Source: Aequorivita sp. UBA3180
Lineage (GTDB): Bacteria; Bacteroidota; Bacteroidia; Flavobacteriales; Flavobacteriaceae
Direction: 5' to 3'
DNA length: 64,000 nucleotides
Assembly (NCBI GenBank): GCA_002364215.1
Contig: DEXQ01000008.1
Location: 1,468 to 65,467, forward strand
Part shown: positions 57,929 to 64,000 of the stretch, piece after piece
How the letters are laid out: the number at the start of each line of letters is the position of its first letter
Position numbering within the stretch: the stretch's first letter is position 1
Translations under genes and position numbers: made by a program
Notes under the pieces: model-generated
The model's database searches: none
What the model was told of the DNA's origin: nothing
What the model saw: only the letters and a program-made list of their open reading frames with translations

Positions 57929-59035
57929 TTACTGCGCTATCTCAACAATTTCTAGGTTGAATATCAATTCAGAATCCGGGGGTATTACCCCTGGAATTCC
58001 TCTTTTTCCGTAAGCTAAATGGGCAGGTATAAAAATGGTCACTTTGTCACCAACTTTCATATTCAAAAGACCTTCGCGGAAGCCTGGAATCAACTTCGCC
58101 TCTGTGCTATAATCCGTGGGCACTGGTACGTACTGTTGTGCAGCTTTGCGCATCTCGTCTACCATTTCAAATTTTTCGGCGTTCTCAAGAATGTTTGAGT
58201 CAAACATATGTCCATCGGCAAGGTATCCTGCATAGTTCATCAATATTTTGTCTCCCTCTTTTGGCTGTGGCCCTTCACCTTTTTCGTTGAAATAAATTTT
58301 AAGCCCTGAAGGAAGCGAGTCTGCTTTAGCTCTTATAGCATTAAGTTCTTCAGCTTGTTTTTCAGCTACTTTATTGATGCGCTCTTCTTTTTCTTTTTTC
58401 TCTTTTTCAAGCTTTGCCATTTCTTCAGTGAAATAAGGAACTTTTACATTGCCCTTATTGATAATGTTCACTGTTTCTATAATTACCGACTCCTTTGGCT
58501 TATCACCGGGCTTTTCTGTTTCCATGTTTCCAATGGAATCAACTACTTCCTGACCGATTACTATTTCACCAAAAATTGTGTGACGTCCATTAAGCCAAGG
58601 TGTTTCTTTTAAAGTAACGAAAAACTGGCTTCCGTTAGTATCTGGTCCTGAGTTTGCCATTGCCAAAAGGCCTTTTTTGGAAAACTGAATAGAATCAGTA
58701 GGCTCATCTGGAAATGCATAACCAGGATTGCCCGTACCGTCGCCTTTGGGGTCGCCTCCCTGTATCATAAAATCCTTGATAACTCGGTGAAAGGTAAGCC
58801 CGTCGTAAAAACGCTTTCCTTTGTAAAGTGAGTCGACCATTCCATTGGTACCTTCTGCCAAAGCCACAAAGTTAGAAACGGTAAGGGGTGCTGTTTCATT
58901 TTTAAGTTTGGCGACAAAAGTTCCTTTGTTTGTAATAAATTCAGCATAAACTCCATCTTTTAGCTCTGGATATTTTTCCTGACAGGAAGCAAATGCAAGG
59001 GTTAGAAATAAAAATAAAAATGTTAGTTTTTTCAT
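57929..59035 (-). CDS. lipoprotein with cyclophilin and FKBP-type peptidyl-prolyl isomerase domains
   Basis: Double PPIase of the periplasm or outer-membrane lipid face, presumably a folding helper for exported proteins. The lipobox is FASC near residue 18. Residues 30-195 form a cyclophilin: TFHRVIKDFMIQGGDPKGDG with the catalytic Arg, NGSQFFVTL and WLNGRHTIFGEI. A charged helical linker (EKEKKEKEERINKVAEKQAEE) joins it to an FKBP domain (about 245-368): GDKILMNYAGYLADGHMFDS, IPGFREGLLNMKVGDKVTIFIP and GIPGVIPPDSELIFNLEIVEI. Both active sites look intact. It is the last gene of the DHH-gldI operon. Confidence 0.93.
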   Translation of the reverse strand: MKKLTFLFLFLTLAFASCQEKYPELKDGVYAEFITNKGTFVAKLKNETAPLTVSNFVALAEGTNGMVDSLYKGKRFYDGLTFHRVIKDFMIQGGDPKGDGTGNPGYAFPDEPTDSIQFSKKGLLAMANSGPDTNGSQFFVTLKETPWLNGRHTIFGEIVIGQEVVDSIGNMETEKPGDKPKESVIIETVNIINKGNVKVPYFTEEMAKLEKEKKEKEERINKVAEKQAEELNAIRAKADSLPSGLKIYFNEKGEGPQPKEGDKILMNYAGYLADGHMFDSNILENAEKFEMVDEMRKAAQQYVPVPTDYSTEAKLIPGFREGLLNMKVGDKVTIFIPAHLAYGKRGIPGVIPPDSELIFNLEIVEIAQ

Positions 59036-59051
59036 CTTTTAAAAATTAATT

Positions 59052-59612
59052 TTAGTTTGATTGTTCAATTGAATGTAGGGTAATTGTGCTCTGCACTGGA
59101 ATATTGGTGCCGAGTTTTTCTTCGATTCCATAATAGCCGAAAGCCTTATAGGAAGGAAAAAGAAAGGTTACCGTCTCGCCTTCCTTCATGAGTTTTATGC
59201 CTTCACGAACCCCAGAAATTAAATCTTGGTTGCTTTGGTCAACTTTATATTGTTGCAGGCCATTCTCTTTTTCTGAAAGAATCACACTGCCGTTAAGGTC
59301 CTTTATATTATATGTGAATTTTACTAAATCTCCAAAATTTGGCATTTCTGAATTTGTAGTATCGCGTGTGTTGTAATAGTACCAAAATCCCTGTTCAGAA
59401 GAAATATAATCATTGATAGAGTCATTGGCCATTAATTTTTCTATAAAGCTTTTTTCCTCATCATAGATTTTTTTATTGCGCTCAGCAGATTCTTTAATGA
59501 AAGTGCCCGAGTGGCTTTGCACTGGCCGTCTGGCCTCAGGACTTTTACAGCCAATAAGAAATGCAAAAAAGAGTATACTATAAAACGGCTTATAAAGCAT
59601 CTGTAAGTTCAT
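59052..59612 (-). CDS. gldI: gliding-motility FKBP-type lipoprotein GldI
   Basis: Lipoprotein peptidyl-prolyl isomerase needed for gliding in flavobacteria, probably by folding or stabilising envelope parts of the gliding/T9SS machinery. ATG 59612 gives the signal peptide with the lipobox IGC near residue 22, then KSPEARRPVQSHSGTF, the GldI-specific opening. FWYYYNTRDTTNSEMPNFGD and the FKBP block GVREGIKLMKEGETVTFLFPSYKAFGYYG are typical of GldI. The start overlaps the end of the DHH gene by 23 nt. Together with the next PPIase gene, 16 nt behind, it forms a folding module. Confidence 0.9.
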   Translation of the reverse strand: MNLQMLYKPFYSILFFAFLIGCKSPEARRPVQSHSGTFIKESAERNKKIYDEEKSFIEKLMANDSINDYISSEQGFWYYYNTRDTTNSEMPNFGDLVKFTYNIKDLNGSVILSEKENGLQQYKVDQSNQDLISGVREGIKLMKEGETVTFLFPSYKAFGYYGIEEKLGTNIPVQSTITLHSIEQSN

Positions 59613-60615
59613 TTTTATAACGGGGCAAGATACTAATAAATTCAGATATTGTTTTGTTAAGGTCCTGTGAACTTTTTCCGCCCGCGGCATTTATGTGGCC
59701 GCCACCGCTGTAATAATTACGGGCAAAATCATTTACGGAGAAATTCCCTTTGCTTCTAAAGGAAATCTTTACAAGGTTTTCCTGCTTGTTTTCAATAAAA
59801 ATTACAGCGAAAACAACTCCTTTTACTGAAAGCGCATAGTTTACAAATCCTTCGGTATCGCCTTTTTTAAAGTTATGGTCATCCAGTTCTTTTTGAGTGA
59901 GGGTGATATAGGCTGTGTGCATTTCTGGTAAAATCACCAGATTATTTAAAGCCACGCCTAAAAGTTTCATACGCTCTGGGCTGTTAGTGTCGTAAACATT
60001 TTGATTGATAATGGCACTTTCGGCACCGGCTTCTATCAATTTGGCAGCCACCCTGTGTGTGGTTGGGCTGGTGGAGGAGAAACGGAATGAGCCGGTATCG
60101 GTCATTATTCCTGTGTAGAGATTTATGGCAATTTCCTTTGAGATTTTATCAGCCTGTCCCAATGCATCCATAAAATGATAAACCATTTCGGAAGTAGAGC
60201 TCATTTTAACATCACTATAGGTTGCAACAGCATAATCTGCGGGTTGCTGGTGATGGTCGATCATAACAAATTTTGCTGTTGTTTTTTCCAAAACAACTTG
60301 TAACTCACCGCCAACTCTATCTAAACTATTAAAGTCCAAAGTGAAAATTAAACCTGCATTTTCAAATATTTCATTAGTATTCTGAACTTCTTTTTCATAA
60401 ATAATGATTTCTTCGCAACCTGGCAGCCATTTTAAAAAATCCGGAAAGTCATTCGGCATAACTACGGTTGCATTATGCCCCAGGCTTTTCAGAAAAAAAG
60501 AAAGTCCCAAGCACGAGCCCACCGCGTCGCCATCTGGGTTTTTATGGCCTACAATTACAACTTTTTGTGGGGAAGCCAAGAGTTTTTGAACTGCTTCAGT
60601 AGTGTCTTTATTCAT
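59590..60615 (-). CDS. DHH family phosphoesterase (NrnA-like oligoribonuclease/pAp phosphatase)
   Basis: Cytoplasmic phosphodiesterase of the DHH/DHHA1 family, probably degrading nano-RNAs and 3'-phosphoadenosine 5'-phosphate. The motif VGHKNPDGDAVGSCLGL near residue 22, the central DHHQQPADYAV near 120 that names the family, and IMTDTGSFRFSSTSPTTHRVA follow in order. The C-terminal DHHA1 domain ends in GGGHINAAGG. The length of 341 residues is normal. It heads the operon with gldI and the double PPIase, a neighbourhood also seen in other flavobacteria (recalled, not searched). Confidence 0.93.
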   Translation of the reverse strand: MNKDTTEAVQKLLASPQKVVIVGHKNPDGDAVGSCLGLSFFLKSLGHNATVVMPNDFPDFLKWLPGCEEIIIYEKEVQNTNEIFENAGLIFTLDFNSLDRVGGELQVVLEKTTAKFVMIDHHQQPADYAVATYSDVKMSSTSEMVYHFMDALGQADKISKEIAINLYTGIMTDTGSFRFSSTSPTTHRVAAKLIEAGAESAIINQNVYDTNSPERMKLLGVALNNLVILPEMHTAYITLTQKELDDHNFKKGDTEGFVNYALSVKGVVFAVIFIENKQENLVKISFRSKGNFSVNDFARNYYSGGGHINAAGGKSSQDLNKTISEFISILPRYKNELTDAL

Positions 60616-60621
60616 AGTTGG

Positions 60622-60629
60622 CGAAGATA
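60622..60629 (-). promoter_or_regulatory. -7 box TATCTTCG, 6 nt before the DHH gene ATG
   Basis: On the minus strand TATCTTCG, one mismatch from TAnnTTTG, runs 60629-60622 with 6 nt left before the ATG at 60615. It would drive the DHH-gldI-PPIase operon as a nearly leaderless message. Confidence 0.4.
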
Positions 60630-60714
60630 CAATAAATACAATTTATGAGTGAAATGCTTCGGGCAAGATATTTCTATCGAAACCTTAAGAAATCATTAAA
60701 CATTCCGTAAATAG

Positions 60715-60744
60715 TTGCTTTTCATTTTCAAATAGTTATTTTTG
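60715..60744 (+). promoter_or_regulatory. ndk promoter (TTG-N19-TATTTTTG)
   Basis: TTG at 60715-60717 and TATTTTTG at 60737-60744 with 19 nt between them match the Bacteroidota consensus. The ATG follows 19 nt later. Confidence 0.75.
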
Positions 60745-60763
60745 CCGAAATTTTAAAAACACA

Positions 60764-61183
60764 ATGAGAACAGACAGAACATTTACAATGTTAAAGCCAG
60801 ATGCGGTTGAAAAAGGACACATTGGCGCCATTCTTGAAAAAATTAACGCTTCAGGTTTTAGAATCGTAGCGATGAAACTTACCCACATGACTACGCAAGA
60901 TGCGCAAGCATTTTACGCAGTACACAGTGAGCGTCCATTTTATGGCGAATTGGTAGAATATATGACGCGCGGCCCAATCGTTGCGGCTATTCTTGAAAAG
61001 GAAAATGCAGTAGAGGATTTCCGTACGTTGATTGGCGCTACCAATCCGGCCGATGCGGCTGAGGGTACCATCCGTAAATTATACGCAGCTTCTATCGGCG
61101 AAAACGCAGTTCACGGAAGTGATAGCGATGAAAACGCAGCTATTGAAAGTGCTTTCCATTTTGCGGGTCGCGAAATGTTTTAA
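60764..61183 (+). CDS. ndk: nucleoside diphosphate kinase
   Basis: Transfers the gamma phosphate between nucleoside tri- and diphosphates through a phosphohistidine. The start TDRTFTMLKPDAVEKGHIG, then ARG-type substrate residues, MTRGPIVAAIL, and the catalytic His block ENAVHGSDSDENAAIESAF near residue 115 are all in place. The length of 139 residues is typical. It is monocistronic with its own promoter and terminator and is divergent from the DHH operon. Confidence 0.97.
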   Translation: MRTDRTFTMLKPDAVEKGHIGAILEKINASGFRIVAMKLTHMTTQDAQAFYAVHSERPFYGELVEYMTRGPIVAAILEKENAVEDFRTLIGATNPADAAEGTIRKLYAASIGENAVHGSDSDENAAIESAFHFAGREMF

Positions 61184-61210
61184 GCATTTACTAAATATCT
61201 TAACTGAAAG

Positions 61211-61235
61211 CGCCTTCCGTTTGGAAGGCGTTTTT
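61211..61235 (+). terminator. ndk terminator
   Basis: CGCCTTCC (61211-61218) pairs with GGAAGGCG (61223-61230) around GTTT and is followed by five T. Confidence 0.88.
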
Positions 61236-61278
61236 ATTTATAGGTGCGGGAATGCCTACCTATTATTGTATTTGTAAT

Positions 61279-62547
61279 TTAACGAAGTATCAACTTATGG
61301 TTGCCTACAATATTTCGATTTTTCAAAAGATTAATGAAATAAATGCCTTCGGAAATGTTCGGAAGGGAAATGCTGTTGTTTTTCTTTAATGAAGTTTCTG
61401 TAAAAATCCTCTTTCCATTTATATCCAAAATTTCAATTGAAATGCCTTCGAAATCTGAAATATCGATTTGTAAGTTGAATTTACTATTCACAGTTGGGTT
61501 TGGGTAAATTGTAAATACGCCGCTCTTATTAAAATCTTCCACACCAGCGGTTTCATAGGGTGTTTTTAAAACACGCGAACCAAGCAAAACATAACCCACA
61601 TCTTCTGAAGGAAATATAATATCTGCATAACCTACATTGGCGTTGCAATTTGCGGCATTTGTTTCTTCATAGTAGCTATCCGTCCAAGTTACACCGCTAT
61701 CGATGGTTTTATCGATGTAAACATAACAACAGTCGCAAAGCAAGGCATCTGAGGCAACCATATATCCCAAATCATCATTTAAAAAGTACAAATCGGAGGC
61801 ACCACTTAAAAAATCATCAATCGGTGAGTGGGCCCAAGTTACATTATTATTGCTTTTATAAATTTCGATTCCGGAAAAGCCATAGTCACTAAAGAATGAA
61901 TTGGCATAACCAGACAAAAGGTATATAAAATCTCCATTTATAGACAGTGCAGATAAATCATCTGCAGCTGGAATTGCCAACTCCTCCCAATTATTTCCGG
62001 CGTTTTCGGTATAAAGTAGCGTGCCATTATCTCCAACAATATAGCCTATGCTTTCATCTTTGAATTTTACGTCATTTAAGTTTTCTATTGTCAGTGTGTT
62101 ATTTGAAGTCCATGAATTTCCGCCGTCTATAGAATGTAGAACAGTGCCATTATCACCCACAACCCAAATGCTATTTTGGGCATTAACAGCTACTGATACA
62201 AGTGCTTCAGTAGTTCCAGAGTTAATTGTATTCCAAGTTTCTCCGCCATTTCCGGTTTTCAAAATATTCCCGTTGCCACCAACTGCATAACCATTATTCA
62301 GGCCGTCAAAAGCAAGATCGAAAAAGAATTCTTGCGCACTGCTATCAAACTGTGTCCAAGTTTCTCCGCCATTTTCGGTTTTATAAAATACGCCATCATC
62401 TGAAACTACGTGTACTATATTTTCGTCTATTGTGTAAATAGCGCCATGATAATTGTTTGTAATTTCAATAGGCAGATAATTCCAATTTTCTTGGGAAAAT
62501 ACAAATGTTGAAATGAGCAGAATTGTAAAATGTAATAATTTTTTCAT
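61279..62547 (-). CDS. T9SS-secreted BNR/sialidase-like beta-propeller protein
   Basis: Exported beta-propeller protein similar to Ycf48-like / photosystem II stability factor repeats found in many Bacteroidota. The signal peptide is MKKLLHFTILLISTFVFSQ. Several blades show the Asp-box-like pattern GGETWTQF, GGETWNTI, GGNSWTS, AGNNWEEL and SGVTWTD. Four Cys occur in LLCDCCYVYI and nearby ANCNANVG. The last about 75 residues form a type A sorting domain (FTIYPNPTVNSKFNL, SEGIYFINLL). No sialidase catalytic residues were found, so the role is probably binding or structural. It is a single gene. Confidence 0.9.
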   Translation of the reverse strand: MKKLLHFTILLISTFVFSQENWNYLPIEITNNYHGAIYTIDENIVHVVSDDGVFYKTENGGETWTQFDSSAQEFFFDLAFDGLNNGYAVGGNGNILKTGNGGETWNTINSGTTEALVSVAVNAQNSIWVVGDNGTVLHSIDGGNSWTSNNTLTIENLNDVKFKDESIGYIVGDNGTLLYTENAGNNWEELAIPAADDLSALSINGDFIYLLSGYANSFFSDYGFSGIEIYKSNNNVTWAHSPIDDFLSGASDLYFLNDDLGYMVASDALLCDCCYVYIDKTIDSGVTWTDSYYEETNAANCNANVGYADIIFPSEDVGYVLLGSRVLKTPYETAGVEDFNKSGVFTIYPNPTVNSKFNLQIDISDFEGISIEILDINGKRIFTETSLKKNNSISLPNISEGIYFINLLKNRNIVGNHKLILR

Positions 62548-62604
62548 GTCATTTCTTTTAAAAAGTTATTTTAAAATTGATTATTATCATTGACAAAGCA
62601 GAAA

Positions 62605-62901
62605 TCATCGCAAAACCAATTTCTTAATCAAATCCTTTCCCAATTCCTCATTCAGCAATTTGATGATTTTTTCCTTTCCGTAACTTAACTCTTCCCTCAG
62701 AACGGATGATGAAAGCTGTACATAAAGTGTGTCACGATCCAATTTTATATCTGTCGTGTATTTCGAGATAGCCACGCCCATTACCGAATCCCAAGCTTCT
62801 TTGGCGTTTACTTTGTCCAAACCTTTCTCCAGGCGGTTTGCATCGATAAACTCTTTTAAAGCATCTCCAATTGAAATATTTTCTGCGTGTCTTTTTGCCA
62901 T
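62605..62901 (-). CDS. DUF721 (DciA-like) small protein
   Basis: Short basic protein of 98 residues near recF, as often seen. It opens AKRHAENISIGDALKEFI, with VNAKEAWDSVMGVAISKYT and the C-terminal YVQLSSSVLREELSYGKEKIIKLLN typical of DUF721. Some members (DciA) load the replicative helicase, but that activity is only inferred from the family. It starts 17 nt after the end of the lipocalin-like gene and is probably cotranscribed with recF. Confidence 0.88.
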   Translation of the reverse strand: MAKRHAENISIGDALKEFIDANRLEKGLDKVNAKEAWDSVMGVAISKYTTDIKLDRDTLYVQLSSSVLREELSYGKEKIIKLLNEELGKDLIKKLVLR

Positions 62902-62918
62902 TTTTCTGTTTTGGGTTA

Positions 62919-63356
62919 TCAGTTATCAGTTGTCGGTATTCCGAAATCAAACTTTTTAAATTTTGAATAAGTATAAATTTTAGTATCCCTATTTATAACT
63001 GTAAGTGTGCTATCCTTTGCTTCAATAACGGTTTCTTTCCATTCGTCAAAAGGAGTTTTGTAATACATCCGCAGGCTATCTTCTTCAATTTTTAAAGTGA
63101 AATTTTCCGCAACGCCGTTTGTCCTAAAAGTACCATCAAACTTTGGGGAAACCTTGGTTCGTGAGCCGCTGTCGCCCTTCACTTCAATATAGTCAATTAC
63201 AGTGTTTATTTCAAATTCTTTCTTTTCACCATCGGGCATTTTCACGGTTTTTATTTCCCAATAACCGCTGAGGTTTTGTTTTTGAGCCTCGGGATTTGGT
63301 TTTTCGCAAGAAACAAAAAGTAAGGTAATTAGTAGAAATGTGATTTTATAAATCAT
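62919..63356 (-). CDS. lipocalin-like lipoprotein
   Basis: Lipoprotein of 145 residues. The signal peptide ends in the lipobox FVSC near residue 17. The opening LSGYWEIKTVKMPDGEKKEF resembles the first strand of lipocalin-like domains, with beta strands YIEVKGDSGSRTKVSP and SLRMYYKTPFDEWKETVIEA after it. The ligand is unknown. It sits between recF and the DUF721 gene. The 116-nt spacer before recF contains repeated CTTTGCGC words and no gene. Confidence 0.78.
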   Translation of the reverse strand: MIYKITFLLITLLFVSCEKPNPEAQKQNLSGYWEIKTVKMPDGEKKEFEINTVIDYIEVKGDSGSRTKVSPKFDGTFRTNGVAENFTLKIEEDSLRMYYKTPFDEWKETVIEAKDSTLTVINRDTKIYTYSKFKKFDFGIPTTDN

Positions 63357-63472
63357 TTTTTTTCAAATTTTCTTCGCGCCTTTGCGCCTTTGCGTGCATT
63401 TTTTTCTCACAAAAACACAAAGATCCGTTATTTCCAATTAACCAATAACACTTAACACCTAACACTTAACTC

Positions 63473-64000
63473 CTAAAGCGGAAACATCTTATAAGTCTGA
63501 TGTACTTTTTTTATAACTTCTTCAGTCCTTTCCGCGTGGGTATCGCTAATAAATAGCTGTCCAAAATTTTCATTGTCAACCAAAGTAATTAAATGCTCCA
63601 CCCGTGTTTCGTCAAGTTTATCAAAAATATCATCCAATAACAAAATAGGATTCGTTTTTGAATGGTTTTTTATGAAATCGAACTGAGCCAATTTTAAAGC
63701 TATAAGATACGATTTTTGTTGCCCCTGCGACCCGAATTTCTTGATTGGGTGTCCGTCAATCTCAAAAACCAAATCGTCTTTGTGTATCCCAAAGTTGGTG
63801 TATTGTGTAATTTTATCTTTCGTAATATTTTTCTGAAGCAGCGTCAACAGGTCGTTTTCCTGCAATTGACTTTCATAAACCAAATTTATGCTTTCCGCGC
63901 CACTGCTGATGGATTTGTAGCGATTTAAAAATATCGGTAGAAATTCTTCCAAAAAAGCAGTCCGCTTTCCAAAAATAGAAGTCCCGAAATTGTGAAGCTG
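63473..64000 (-). CDS. recF: DNA replication and repair protein RecF (N-terminus beyond the window)
   Basis: The C-terminal half of RecF, which binds gapped DNA with RecO and RecR to load RecA. The frame is open to the window edge; the 16 codons before the first listed start read on in RecF style (LHNFGTSIFGKRTAFLEEF), so the apparent start at 63952 is not real. The ABC-type signature region is GSQGQQKSYLIALKLAQF, Walker B is LLLDDIFDKLDE and the His switch region is FISDTHAERTEEV. The P-loop must lie outside the window. Confidence 0.93.
   Translation of the reverse strand, partial: QLHNFGTSIFGKRTAFLEEFLPIFLNRYKSISSGAESINLVYESQLQENDLLTLLQKNITKDKITQYTNFGIHKDDLVFEIDGHPIKKFGSQGQQKSYLIALKLAQFDFIKNHSKTNPILLLDDIFDKLDETRVEHLITLVDNENFGQLFISDTHAERTEEVIKKVHQTYKMFPL

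Noticed and set aside
63360..63472. functional element in the CTTTGCGC-rich spacer before recF
   Set aside because: Similar words occur in other spacers of such genomes, but here no exact repeat, hairpin or promoter could be fixed.

Overview
The window looks like chromosomal core DNA from a member of the family Flavobacteriaceae (phylum Bacteroidota). The evidence is AT-rich intergenic DNA, promoters of the TAnnTTTG type, the near absence of Shine-Dalgarno sites, five type IX secretion (T9SS) type A C-terminal sorting domains, the gliding lipoprotein GldI, many lipoproteins with a short lipobox, and family-specific proteins (DUF5686, DUF3810, DUF721, YbbR next to CoaE, YtxJ). No tRNA, rRNA, CRISPR array, insertion sequence, phage or plasmid gene was seen. 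The one RNA gene is a short SRP RNA (ffs). The right edge cuts recF.

Layout. 0.1-6.7 kb (+): a T9SS protein built on a duplicated domain, a family 2 glycosyltransferase, YbbR, CoaE and a two-component pair. 6.7-13.8 kb (-): a tight seven-gene run (Gfo/Idh oxidoreductase, 3-hydroxyacyl-CoA dehydrogenase, DUF1015, YggS, exonuclease-GIY-YIG fusion, ion channel, MiaA). 13.9-25.8 kb: Pcm, acetyltransferase, hydrolase lipoprotein, DUF5686 protein, SmpB, phosphatase, CsbD, ClpB, YtxJ, TPR-like lipoprotein, fumarylacetoacetase. 26.1-34.4 kb: GlyA, acetyltransferase, deaminase, lipoproteins, glutaminyl cyclase, SRP RNA, SDR and a small membrane protein. 34.4-45.5 kb: a 21-bp tandem array, transaldolase, TlpA-like lipoprotein, an ABC-F protein, small membrane proteins, two fasciclin proteins, PheT and an MFS transporter. 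45.5-57.9 kb: an FG-GAP/VCBS protein whose sorting domain is out of frame, an M48 protease, a SpoU methyltransferase, surface proteins, DUF3810, PepD, and a two-gene secreted-protein module. 57.9-64 kb: DHH phosphoesterase-GldI-PPIase operon, Ndk, a BNR T9SS protein, DUF721, a lipocalin-like lipoprotein and RecF.

The most striking region is 55.36-57.91 kb. A secreted M43 metalloprotease gene carries six perfect copies of a heptanucleotide inside its signal-peptide codons. At six copies the ATG frame hits a stop; seven or four copies would restore a complete signal peptide. This looks like a slipped-strand ON/OFF switch. The protease and the T9SS leucine-rich protein behind it are bracketed by two palindromic elements in opposite orientation. 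A second T9SS protein (45.6-48.0 kb) has lost the frame to its sorting domain. The other notable features are several promoters with the -7 box exactly 4 nt before the ATG (likely leaderless mRNAs), palindromes shared between yggS and the DNA behind ffs, two arrays of heptamer or 21-mer tandem repeats, and an ABC-F protein with one degenerate ATP site.

Starts were chosen by signal peptides, lipoboxes, family length and promoter position. All functional calls rest on motif reading, not on database searches.
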